Positions 30,605 to 41,188 of a stretch of 64,000 nucleotides of DNA are shown piece by piece. The notes under the pieces were generated by a model that did no database searches, was not told where the DNA came from, and saw nothing but the letters and a program-made list of their open reading frames with translations. Made by a program: the position numbers and the translations under genes. Each line of letters starts with the position of its first letter. Position 1 is the stretch's first letter. The stretch is from positions 58,507,559-58,571,558 of the forward strand of contig NC_092040.1 in NCBI RefSeq assembly GCF_003086295.3, written 5' to 3'. The DNA comes from Arachis hypogaea. Its lineage: Eukaryota; Streptophyta; Magnoliopsida; Fabales; Fabaceae.

Positions 30605-31753
30605 ATGGCACCTAAGGCCGGAGTATCCTCTAGAAAAGGGAAAGGGAAGACAAAAGCTTCCACCTCCGAGTCATGGGAGAAGGAGAGATTCATCTCCAAG
30701 AGCCATCAAGACCACTTCTATGATGTTGTGGCAAAGAAAAAGGTGATCCCCGAGGTCCCTTTCAAGTTCAAAAAGAATGAGTATCCGGAAATCCGACATG
30801 AAATTCAAAGAAGGGGGTGGGAAGTTATAACCAACCCCATGCAACAAGTTGGAATATTGATGGTTCAAGAGTTCTATGCCAATGCATGGATCACTAGGAA
30901 CCATGATTAAAGTATGAACCCGAATCCAAAGAACTATATCACAATGGTTCGGGGGAAATACTTAGATTTTAGTCCGGAAAATGTGAGGATGGCGTTTCAC
31001 TTGCCTATGATGCAAGGAGATGAACGCCCCTACACTAGAAGGGTCAACTTTAATCAAAGGTTGGACCAAGTCCTTATGGACATATGTGTGGAAGGAGCTC
31101 AGTGGAGAATAGACTCCAAAGGCAAGCCAGTTCAACTACGAAGACTGGATCTCAAGCCTGTGGCTAGAGGATGGTTGGAGTTCATCCAAAGATCCATCAT
31201 TCCTACTAGCAACCGATCTGAAGTTACCGTGGATCGGGCCATCATGATCCATAGCATCATGATTGGAGAAGAAGTAGAAGTTCATGAGGTCATCTCCAAT
31301 GAACTCTACAAAATAGCCGATAAGTCCTCCACCATGGCAAGGCTAGCTTTTCCTCACCTTATTTTCCATCTGTGCTACTCAGCTGGAGTCATCATAGAAG
31401 GAGATACTCCCATTAAAGAAGACAAGCCCATCACCAAGAAAAGGATGGAGCAAGCAAGAGAAGCTCCTCACGGCCCTCAAGAAGTGCATGAGGAAGCTCA
31501 TCATCAACAAATTCCTGAGATGCCTCAAGGAATTCACTTTCCTCCCAACAACTATTGGGAGCAACTCAATACCTCCTTAGAAGATTTGAGCCATAATGTT
31601 GAACAATTAAGGGTGGAACATCATGGACACTCCATCATTCTCCAAGAAATAAGAGAAGACCAAAGAGCAATGAGGGAGGAGCAACAAAGGCAAGGAAGGG
31701 ACATAGAAAAGCTGAAGAACATCATTGGTCCTTCAAGAAGAAGACGCCACTAA
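30605..31753 (+). pseudogene. ORF2 (Transposase_32-like) of element I, one in-frame stop
   Basis: ATG 30605 (MAPKAGVSSRKGKGKTK, basic N-terminus) to TAA 31751-31753, 382 codons if uninterrupted; TAA at 30908-30910 breaks it after AWITRNHD. The downstream part (from 30914) has MVRGKYLDFSPENVR, RRVNFNQRLDQVLMDIC, RGWLEFIQRSIIPTSN, and a C-terminal predicted coiled coil (EDQRAMREEQQRQGRDIEKL). It lies in the env-like position, but no signal peptide, transmembrane helix or glycoprotein feature is seen. The family match is to the putative plant transposon protein domain, recalled rather than searched. With one stop it is either a recent pseudogene or translated in parts. Confidence 0.85.
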
Positions 31754-32846
31754 AGGTGGATTCATTCCTTGTTCTTTGTTTCTTTCTGTTTTCGGTTTTT
31801 AAATGTTGTGTTTATCTATGTTTTGTGTCTTTATTTCATGATCATTAGTATGTAACCATGCCTTAAAGCTATGAATAAAATCCATTAATCCTTCACCTCT
31901 CTTAAATGAAAAATGTTTTAATTCAAAAGAACAAGAAGTACATGAATTTCGAATTTATCCTTGAATTTAATTTAATTATATTGATGTGGTGGCAATACTT
32001 TTTGTTTTCTGAATGAATGCTTGAACAGTGCATATTTTTGATCTTGTTGTTTATGAGTGTTAAAATTGTTGGCTCTTGAAAGAATGATGAACAAAGAGAA
32101 ATGTTATTGATGATCTGAAAAATCATGAAATTGATTCTTGAAGCAAGAAAAAGCAGTGAAAAAGGAAGCTTGCGAAAAAAAAAAGTGGCGAAAAAAAAAA
32201 GAAAGAAAAAGAAGGAGCAGTAGAAAAAGCCAATAGCCCTTAAAACCAAAAGGCAAGGGTAAAAAGGATCCAAGGCTTTGAGCATCAATGGATAGGAGGG
32301 CCCAAGGAAATAAAATCCAGGCCTAAGCGGCTAAATCAAGCTGTCCCTAACCATGTGCTTGTGTCATGAAGGTCCAAGTGAAAAGCTTGAGACTAAGTGG
32401 TTAAAGTCGTGATCCAAGGCAAAAGAGTGTGCTTAAGAGCTCTGGACACCACTAACTGGGGACTCTAGCAAAGCTGAGTCACAATCTGAAAAGGTTCACC
32501 CAGTTATGTGTCTGTGGCATTGATGTATCCGGTGGTAATACTGGAAAACAAAGTGCTTAGGGCCACGGCCAAGACTCATAAGTAGCTGTGTTCAAGAATC
32601 AACATGCTTAACTAGGAAAGTCAATAACACTATCCAAAATTCTGAGTTCCCAGAGACGCCAATCACTCTGAACTTCAAAGGAAAAAGTGAGATGCCAAAA
32701 CTATTCAGAAGCAAAAAGCTACAAGTCCCGCTCATCTAATTAAATTAATATTCATTGATATTCTGGAATTTATAGTATATTCTCTTCTTTTATCCTATTT
32801 GATTTTCAGTTGCTTGGGGACAAGCAACAATTTAAGTTTGGTGTTG
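31754..32846 (+). other. Element I 3' untranslated region
   Basis: No gene. Contains an A/G-rich run (32150-32225), a block shared by all family A elements (GGCTTTGAGCATCAATGGA, near 32273), the hairpin CCGG-TGGTAATA-CTGG (32529-32544) followed by AAAACAAA, and the pre-LTR hairpin. Confidence 0.7.
32809..32846 (+). promoter_or_regulatory. Pre-LTR hairpin plus AAGTTTGGTGT (element I)
   Basis: GTTGCTTG-GGGA-CAAGCAAC (32809-32828), an eight-pair stem with a purine loop, then AAGTTTGGTGT (32834-32844) and TG before the LTR at 32847. No classical long polypurine tract is present; the GGGGA within the loop is the best candidate for the plus-strand primer. Confidence 0.65.
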
Positions 32847-34614
32847 TGATGAGCGGATAATTTATACGCTTTTTGGCATTGTTTTTATATAGTTTTTAGT
32901 AAGTTTGAGCTACTTTTAGGGATGTTTTCATTAGTTTTTATGTTAAATTCACATTTCTGGACTTTACTATGAGTTTGTGTGTTTTTCTGTGATTTCAGGT
33001 AAATTCTGACTGAAATTGAGGGATTTGAGCAAAACTCTGAAAAAGGCTGACAAAAGGACTGTTGATGCTGTTGGAATCTGACCTCCCTGCACTCGAAATA
33101 GATTTTCCGGAGCTACAGAACTCCAATTGGCGCGCTCTCAACGGCGTTGGAAAGTAAACATCCAGAGCTTTCCAGCACTATATAATAGTCCATACTTTAT
33201 TCGAAGATTGACGATGTAACTTGGCGTTGAACGCCAAGTTCATGCTGCTGTCTGGAGTTAAACGCCAGAAAAACGTCATGATCCGGAGTTGAACGCCCAA
33301 AACACGTCATAACTCGAAGTTCAACTCCAAGAGAAGCCTTAGCTCGTGGATTGATCAAGCTCAGCCCAAACATACACCAAGTGGGCCCCGGAAGTGGATT
33401 TATGCATCAATTACTTACTCATGTAAACCCTAGGAGCTAGTTTATTATAAATAGGATAAGTTACTATTGTATTAGATATCTTTTGACAGTTTAATCTCTT
33501 GACTATTCGGTCACTTGATCATGGAGAGGGCTGGCCATTCGGCCATGCCTGAACCTTTCACTTATGTATTTTCAACGGTGGAGTTTCTGCACACCATAGA
33601 TTAAGGGTGTGGAGCTCTGCTGTACCTCAAGTATTAATGCAATTCTATTTTCTTTTATTCAAATCTCTCTTATTCTTATTTCAAGATATTCATTCGCACC
33701 CAAGAACATGATGAGTGTAATGATGAATCTGACGATCATTATCATTCTCACTTATGAACGCACGTGATTGACAACCACTTCCGTTCTACATGCAACAGAG
33801 CTTGAATGTGTATCTCTTAGATTCCCCAACAGAATCTTCGTGGTATAAGCTAGATAGATGGCGGCATTTATGAGGATCCGGAAAGTCTCACCTTGTCTGT
33901 GGTATTCCGAGTAGGATCCTGGGAATCCGGAAAGTCTAACCTTGTCTGTGGTATTCCGAGTAGGATTCTGGTAATGAATGACTGTGACGTGCTTCAAACT
34001 TGCAAGTGCTGGGCGTTAGTGACAGACGCAAAAGAATCAAGGGATTCTATTCCAGTAGGCGCAGGAACCAACCAGTGATTAGCCGTGCTGTGACAGAGTG
34101 CGTGAGCGTAGTTTTCACTGCGAGGATGGGATGTAGCCATCAACCATGGGTGATGCCTCCAGACGATTAGCCGTGCGAGTGACAGCCGCATAGGATCATT
34201 TTCCCGAGAGGATTGAAAGTAGCCACCGCTGATGGTGAACCCCTATACACAGCTTGCCATGGAAAGGAGTAAGAAGGATTGGGTTGAAGCAGTAGGAGAG
34301 CAGACGTCCTTGAGCCATGCAGTATCTCCATCCGCTTATCTGAAATTCCCACCAATGAGTCTGCATAAGTATTCTATCCCTTTTATTTATTTTATTTATC
34401 CAATTTAATTCCATTTGACTCTATGATTCCACTCACTAACTGAGATCTACAAGATGACTATAGCTTGCTTCATACCAACAATCTCTGTGGGATCGACCCT
34501 TACTCATGTAAGGTTTATTACTTGGACGACCCAGTACACTTGCTGGTTAGTTGAACGGAGTTGTGAGCTTCTCTAACAGTACCTGAAACTCTTTTATCAC
34601 AATTTTGTCCACCA
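32847..34614 (+). repeat. Element I 3' LTR
   Basis: 1768 bases, same length as the 5' LTR. TATA at 33446-33453; U5 double hairpin at 34498-34513 (loop TCAT here) and 34531-34546. Ends TTGTCCACCA, followed by CCAGG. Confidence 0.93.
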
Positions 34615-35292
34615 CCAGGGTACCTGGTTGGGCATTTAAACACCCAGTAAGGAAGGCAAACTGGCGTTTAAACGCTAGCCAGGATACCTGGCTGGGCATT
34701 TAAAGGCCCACAATAGGCACCAATTGGGCGTTAAACGCCCAAGACATGCTACTCCTGGGCGTTTAACGCCAGGAATATGGGGGGAGGAGGTTCTTGTTCC
34801 CAACTCAGATTTTTTTCAAATTTTAATATTTTTTTCCGCATTTATTGCATGAACATGTTACAAATCCTCATCCTTCAATTTCAATTTCAAAAATTTTATA
34901 ATAAAATTTTTTTTTCTATTTCCTTCAAAATCTTTGTAAAAACTCATATATCTTTTTAAAATTTTTTTCAAATCTTTTTCAACCCATCACACTATCTTTT
35001 CAAAATTAGAATTATTTTTCCGAATCTCCCTCTTATCTTCTCAATTTTAAAAGTACCTCTTTTGCATATGATAATTATCTTTTCACAAATCATATCTTCT
35101 ATCATATATTGTTCAAAATTTTCGAAACCACACCTCCCCCCTTTAAATTGCCATTCGGCCATCGCCCTTCCTCCACTATTCGAAATTATCTCTCCCTCTC
35201 TTCCTCTCATTTCCTTTCTTTTGCTTAAGGACAAGCAATCCTCTAAGTTTGGTGTGCTTTTCGTGATCACTGAGCCAAGACTCACTAAGATC
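34615..35292 (+). other. Element O spacer before ORF2
   Basis: No gene. 34615-34775 continues the AACGCC palindrome array interrupted at 23976, including TGGGCGTT-AAACGCCCA and CTGGGCGTTTAACGCCAG near 34756. Then an AT-rich leader (34790-35130) and TTGCTT-AAGGAC-AAGCAA (35221-35238) plus AAGTTTGGTGT (35245-35255), 38 bases before the ORF2 ATG. Confidence 0.7.
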
Positions 35293-36345
35293 ATGGGTCC
35301 TAAGGGAAAACAAACCACCTCAAGAGGCAAAAAAGAGAATATTCCAAAACCACTTTGGAATCAAGAGAAGTTCTTAACTAAAGAACATGCAGACCATTAT
35401 TACAAAATAATGGGCCTGAGGTCAGTGATCCTGGAAGTTAAATTCGGTCTGAAAGAAGATGAATATCCGGAGATCCAAGAGTAAATTCGAAACAGAGGCT
35501 GGGAAATCCTAGCTAATCCTGAGACAAAGGTTGGGAGAAACATGGTTCAGGAATTCTACTCAAATCTATGGCAAACAGATAAACAGAGAATGTCTGGAAC
35601 CGCCTTCTATACCTTCCGAACCATGGTCAGAGGAAGGACTATCTACTTTCACCATGACAGCATAAGAGAGATCTTCAAGCTGCCTCAACTCCAAGATGAC
35701 CCGGAATCCTTTAACAGGAGAATTGTGAATCAAGATAAGTGCCTAGACCAAGTTCTAGAGGACATATGCATCCCTGGAGCCAAGTGGGTAACCAACTCAA
35801 AGAATGTCCCAATTCAACTCAAGAGGGGGGATCTCAAACCAGTTGCTAATGTCTAGCTAGATTTTATTGGGCATTCAATATTACCCACCAGCAACCATTC
35901 TGAGGTCACTGTTAAAAGAGCAGTGATGACCCATTGCATTATGACGGGAAAAGAAGTGGAAGTTCATCATCTGATTGCTTGTGAGCTTTATACAATTGCA
36001 AACAAGAACTCCACCGAAGCCAAATTGGCCTACCCAAGCTTGATTTCTCTGCTATGTAAAAATGCTGGAGTAGAAATGGGAGTAGATGAGTATATCCCAG
36101 TTGATCTCCCAATCACAAAGAGATCAATGGAATGGCAATAAGTGCAAGACATCCCCATAAAAAGGAGGGCGCAAGTGTTCCTCCTAGATATCCCACAAAT
36201 TGACTACTGGAACCGCTCAGAAGCATCTATTACCAAGCTGCAAGAAGCTATGGATCAAATGAAAGAAGAACAGGAAATCAAAATAGCATGCTCTGTAAGC
36301 TGCTTAAGGAACAAGAGAAGCAAGGGCATGAATTGCAGGAGCTGA
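35293..36345 (+). pseudogene. ORF2 (Transposase_32-like) of element O, several stops
   Basis: ATG 35293 (MGPKGKQTTSRGKKEN). Conserved blocks: EDEYPEIQE, RGWEILANPET, YTFRTMVRGRTIYF, DQVLEDICIPGAKW, SEVTVKRAVMTHC and ANKNSTEAKLAYPSLISLLC. Stops follow EYPEIQE (35482), PVAN-V (35854) and MEWQ (36139), so it is dead. Divergence from the ORF2 of I is high, roughly half the residues, showing that family A contains old subfamilies of this gene. Confidence 0.85.
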
Positions 36346-37483
36346 AGCGCCAAAAGCTACCTCTTGAAGGAGCATCTACCTTCCAAATGCCAGGTTGTTG
36401 AGTCCTAATCTTAACTCTGTGATAACTCTGCTATTAGAAATTTATTTTTGGAGTCATAGGAATAGTAATAATGAGTGTCCTTACTTTTCCTTTTTGATTT
36501 TATCCCGAAGTAAGCTATAATTTACTTTCTCATGATCACTAAACATGAATAAAATAGCAGATTTTTATTTTGAATAAGGAAGCAATTTTATTTTTGAGTT
36601 GTTAATAAGAAAAATTCAAATTAGTTATATGTGGAGACAATACTCTTTGTTCTCTAAATGAATGCTTAAACAATGCATAAATTTTGATAGTGAAGTTCAT
36701 GAATGTTAAAGTTATTACCTCTTGAAAGAATGATGAAAAAAGAAAAATGTTGTTTATAATCTGAAAAATCATAGAATTGATTCTTGAAGCAAGAGAAAGC
36801 AGTGAAGAACAAAAAAAAGAGAGAAAGAAAGAAAAAGAAAAAGGAAGCAGAAAAAGCCAATAGCCCTTAAAACCAAAAGGCAAGGGTAAAAAGGATCCAA
36901 GGCTTTGAGCATCAATGGAAAGGAGGGCCTACAAGCATAAAATCCTGGCCTAAGCGGCTGAATCAAGCTGTCCCTAACCATGTGCTTGTGGCATGCAGGT
37001 CCAAGTGAAAAACTTGAGACTGAGTGGTTAAAGTCGTGATCCAAAGCAAAAAGAGTGTGCTTAAAAACTCTGGACACCTCTAACTGGGGACTAAAGCAAA
37101 GCTGAGTCACAATCTAAAAAGGTTCACCCAATTATGTGTCTGTGGAATTTATGAATCTGGTGATAATACTGGAAAACAAAGTGCTTAGGGTCACGGCCAA
37201 GACTCATGAAGTAACTGTGTCCAAAAATCAACGTACTGAACTAGGAGAGTCAACAACACTATCTGAAATTCTGAGTTTCTATAGATGCCAATCATTCTGA
37301 ATTTTAAAGGATAAATGGAGATGCCAAAACTATTCAGAAGCAAAAAGCTACTGGTCCCGCTCATCTAATTAGAATTTGAGCTTCATGTACACTTGGAGAT
37401 GTTATTGCTTCTTGATTCCCTTTGTTGATCTATTTCGTTCATCTAGTTGCTTGAGGACAAGCAACAGTTTAAGTTTGGTTTCG
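36346..37483 (+). other. Element O 3' untranslated region
   Basis: No gene. Same blocks as in I: A/G-rich run (36800-36845), CTGG-TGATAATA-CTGG (37157-37172) followed by AAAACAAA, and GTTGCTTG-AGGA-CAAGCAAC (37446-37465) with a degenerate AAGTTTGGTTT at 37471. Confidence 0.7.
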
Positions 37484-39030
37484 TGATGAGCGGATATTTT
37501 ATACGCTTTTTGGGGGTATTTTCATATAGTTTTTAGTAGGATTTAGCTACTTTTGAGTATATTTTTATTAGTTTTTATGAAAAAATCATATTTCTAGGCT
37601 TTACTATGAGTTTGTGTGTTTTTCTGTGATTTCAGATATTTTTTAGCTGAAATTGAGGGACCTGAGCAAAAATCTGATTCCGAGGCTGAAGAAAGACTGC
37701 AGATGTTGTTGGATTTTGACCTCCCTGCACTCAAAGTAGATTTTCTGGAGCTACAGAACTCCAAACGGCACACTTCTAATTCCGTTGGAAAGTAGACATC
37801 CAGGGATTTCCAGTAATATTTCATGGTCCATACTTTGAGCGAGTTTTGATGACATAAATTGGCGTCAAAACGCCAGCTATTTGCCCTTTTCTGGCGTCAA
37901 AACTCCAGAGCTGGCATAAAAGCTAGAGTTAAAGCGCCCAAACTGGCAGCAAAGTTGGCGTTTAACTCCAAGAATAGTCCATGCACATGAAAGCTTCAAT
38001 GCTCAGCCCAAGCACACACCAAGTGGGCCCAAGAAGTGGATTTCTACACTACCTGTCTTAGTTTACTGATTTTCTGTAAACCTATGTTACTAGTTGAGTA
38101 TAAAAACTACCTTTAGAGAATTATTTTGTATCTCATGACATTTTCACATTTTACATTATATCTATACGGCATGAGTCTCTAAACCCCATGGTTGGAGGTG
38201 AGGAGCTCTACTGTGTCTCGATGGATTAATGCAATTACCACTGTTTTCTATTCAATCATGCTTGCTTCCGTTCTAAGATATTCATTCGCACTTAAACATG
38301 ATGAATGTGATGATCCGTGACACTCATCACCATTCTCAACTTATGAATGTGTGCCTGACAACCACCTCCGTTCTATCTTAGATTGAATGTATATCTCTTA
38401 GCCTCTAGTCCGAAAGATCGGAGTCTTCGTGGTATAAGTTAGGATTATTGGCGGTCATTCCTGGGATCCGGAAAGTCTAAACCTTGTCTGTGGTATTCTA
38501 AGTAGGATCTGGGAAGTGATGACTATGACGAGCTTCAAACTCACGAGTGTTAGGCGTAATGACAGACGCAAAAGGATCACTGGATTCTATTCCAACATGA
38601 TCGAGAACCGACAGATGATTAGTCGTGCGGTGACAGCGCACATGGACCATTTTCACTGAGAGAATGGGAAGTAGCCATTGACAACGGTGACACCCTATAC
38701 ACAGCTTGCCATGGAAGGAGCCTTGCGTGCGTGAAGAAGAAGACAATAGGAAAGCAGAGATTTAGATGACAGAGCATCTCCAAAACTCCAACCTGTTCTC
38801 CATTATTGAATCACAAGTACCTTTTATTTTATGCTCTTTTATTTCATTGCAAACAAAACCCTTTTCATTGATAATCTCCTGACTAAGAGTACAAGTTAAC
38901 CATAGCTTGCTTCAAGCCGACAATCTCCGTAGGATCGACCCTTACTCACGTAAGGTATTAATTGGACGACCCAGTGCACTTGCTGGTTAGTTGTGCGGAA
39001 TTGCAAGTGTGATTGCAATTTCGTGCACCA
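37484..39030 (+). repeat. Element O 3' LTR
   Basis: 1547 bases, TGATGAGCGG to GTGCACCA. TATAAAA at 38101-38107; GGAAAG hairpin region 37786-37815 with a mutated right arm; U5 double hairpin 38940-38955 and 38971-38986. Followed by the target duplication CCCAT. Confidence 0.9.
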
Positions 39031-39400
39031 CCCATCACTAAGAAAAGGATGGAGCAAACAAGAGAGCTCATTCATGGACCTCAATAAGAGCATTAGGAGG
39101 ATCCTCATCAAGAAATCCCTGAGATGCCTCAAGGGATGCAATTTCCTTCACACAACCATTGGGAGCAACTCAACACCTCTTTGGAAGGCTTGAGTTACAA
39201 CATGGACCAACTAAAGGTGGAGCACCAAGAGTACTCCATCATTCTCCATGAGATTAATGAAGATCAAAGAGCTATGAGGGAGGAGCAACAAAGTCAAGGA
39301 AGAGAGATAGAGGAGCTTAAAAGGTTCCATTGGTTCTTCAAGAGGAAGACGCCACCCTCACTAAGGTGGACTCATTCCTTAATCTCCTTGTCTATTTATT
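39031..39400 (+). pseudogene. ORF2 of element E, C-terminal part
   Basis: Continues 790-1043 after element O: ITKKRMEQTRE, then stops (near 39085), PEMPQGMQFP, HWEQLNTSLEGLSYN and the charged coiled coil EDQRAMREEQQSQGREIEEL. A frameshift near 39325 spoils the end. This continuity with 1043 proves O's insertion point. Confidence 0.85.
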
Positions 39401-40457
39401 TTTCTGTTTTTGGTTTTTATGCTTATTATGTCATCTATGTTTGTGTCTTCATTACATGATCATTAGGGTATAGTGTCTATGTCTTAAAGCTATGAATAAC
39501 TCCATGAATCCTTCAGCTCTCTTAAATGAAAAATGTGCTTAATTACAAAAGAACAAGAAGTACTTGGATTTCAAATTTTATCTTGAAATTAGTTTAATTA
39601 TTTTGATGTGGTGGCAATACTTTTTGTTTTCTGAATGAATGCTTGAACAGTGCATATTTTTTATAGTGAAGTTTATGAATGTTAAAACTGTTGGCTCTTG
39701 AAAGAATGATGAACAAAGAGAAATGCTATTGATAATCTGAAAAATCATGAAATTGATTCTTGAAGCAAGAAAAAGCAGTGAATAAGAAAGCTTGTGAAAA
39801 AAAAGTGGCAAAAAAAAAAGAGAAAGAGAAAGAAAAAGCAAGCAGAAAAAGCCAATAGCCTTTTAAACCAAAAGGCAAGGGTAAAAAGAATCCAAGGCTT
39901 TGAGCATTAATGGATAGAAGGGCCCAAGGAAATAAAATTCAGGCCTAAACGGCTAAATCAAGCTGTCCGTAACCATGTGCTTCTGTCATGAAGGTTCAAG
40001 TGAAAAGCTTGAGACTGAGTGGTTAAAGTCGTGATCTAAAGCAAAAAGAGTGTGCTTAAGAACTCTAGACACCTCTAACTGAGGACTCTAGCAAAGTTGA
40101 GTCATAATCTGAAAAGGTTCACCCAGTTATGTGTCTGTGGCATTTATGTTTCCGGTGGTAATACTGGAAAACAAAGTGCTTAGGGCCACGACCAAGACTC
40201 ATAAAGTAGCTGTGTTCAAGAATCAATATACTAAACCAGGAGAATCAATAACACTATCTAAAATTCTGAGTTCCTATAGATGCCAATCATTCTAAGTGAG
40301 ATGCCAAAACTATTCAGAAGCAAAAAGCTACTAGCCCCGCTCATCTAATTTGGACTAAGTTTCATTGATATTGTGAGATTCATTGTATATTCTCTTACTT
40401 TTATCCTATTTTGTTTTCAGTTGCTTGGGGACAAGCAACAATTTAAGTTTGGTGTTG
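39401..40457 (+). other. Element E 3' untranslated region
   Basis: No gene. A/G-rich run (39795-39845), TTCCGG-TGGTAATA-CTGGAA (40150-40169, with AAAACAAA after), and GTTGCTTG-GGGA-CAAGCAAC (40420-40439) with AAGTTTGGTGT (40445-40455) directly before the LTR. Confidence 0.7.
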
Positions 40458-41188
40458 TGATGAGCGGATAATTTATACGCTTTTTGTCATTGTTTTTACA
40501 CAGTTTTTAGTATGTTTTATTCACTTTTTAGTATATTTTTATTAGTTTTTAAGCAAAATTCACATTTCTGGACTGTACTATGATTTTGTGTGTTTTTTGT
40601 GATTTCAAGTATTTTCTGGCTGAAATTGAGGGACCTGAGCAAAAATCTGATTCAGAGGTTGACAAAGGACTGTAGATGTTGTTGGATTCTGACCTCCTTG
40701 CACTCGAAATGAAATTTTAGGAGATAAAGAAGCTGAAATAGCACGCTCTCAACTGCGTTGGGAAGTAAACATCCTGGGCTTTCCAGCAATATATAATAGT
40801 CCATACTTTACCCGAGTTTAGACGACGCAAACTGGCATTTAGTGACAGCTTTCTGCCTTATTCTGGTATTAAACGCTAGAAACAAGTTGCAAAGCAGAGT
40901 TAAACACCAGAAACAAGTTACAAACTAGCGTTTAACTCCAAGGAAGACCTCTACACATGAAAGCTTCAATGCTCAGCCCAGCACACACCAAGTGGGCCCG
41001 GAAGTGGATTTCTTCATCATTTACTTATTTCTGTAACCCTAGTAACTAGTTTAGTATAAATAGAACTTTTTACTATTGTACTAGGGGTCTTTTTCCTATT
41101 TTCGTATTCACATGCTATTTAGGGAGGCTGGCCATTCGGCCATGCCTAGACCTTGTTCTTATGTATTTTTAACAGTGGAGTTTCTACA
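40458..41188 (+). repeat. Element E 3' LTR, first part
   Basis: TGATGAGCGGATAAT start; TATAAATA at 41055-41062. Broken at CTACA (41184-41188) by element C and resumes at 52025 without loss. Confidence 0.9.

Larger units (their letters stand above)
23977..34614 (+). mobile_element. Element I: complete young family A element, gag-protease intact, no pol, TSD CCAGG
   Basis: CCAGG at 23972-23976 and 34615-34619; 10,638 bases. Two 1768-base LTRs (23977-25744, 32847-34614) differ at about 20 positions as compared by eye (~1.2%), so insertion is recent, perhaps 0.5-0.8 million years ago at commonly used plant rates. Interior: tRNA-Asp primer site, long leader, open gag-protease (27280-29607), hairpin, palindrome array, ORF2 with a stop (30605-31753), 3' UTR and pre-LTR hairpin. 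Reverse transcriptase, RNase H and integrase are absent, so it would need pol from another element. Confidence 0.93.
1044..39030 (+). mobile_element. Element O: degraded family A retrotransposon with two nested inserts, TSD CCCAT
   Basis: The left end TGATGAGCGG starts at 1044 after CCCAT (1039-1043); the right end GTGCACCA stops at 39030 and is followed by CCCAT (39031-39035). The flanks are the two halves of one ORF2 (element E), which makes the boundaries firm. O keeps 5' LTR pieces (1044-1364, 22866-23130), an integrase tail (23148-23669), a palindrome-rich spacer, a broken ORF2 (35293-36345) and the 3' LTR (37484-39030). gag, protease, reverse transcriptase and most of integrase are gone. 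Element D sits in its 5' LTR and element I in its interior. Confidence 0.85.

Noticed and set aside
30605..31753. ORF2 as an envelope gene
   Set aside because: Only the position is env-like. No signal peptide, transmembrane helix or cleavage motif is visible, and the sequence matches the putative plant transposon protein family instead.
36602..36883. Phe/Leu-rich minus-strand frames (also 32000-32288, 39578-39841, 60948-61340)
   Set aside because: They are the reverse strand of the A/G-rich 3' UTR run shared by family A elements; Phe/Ser/Leu content reflects composition.
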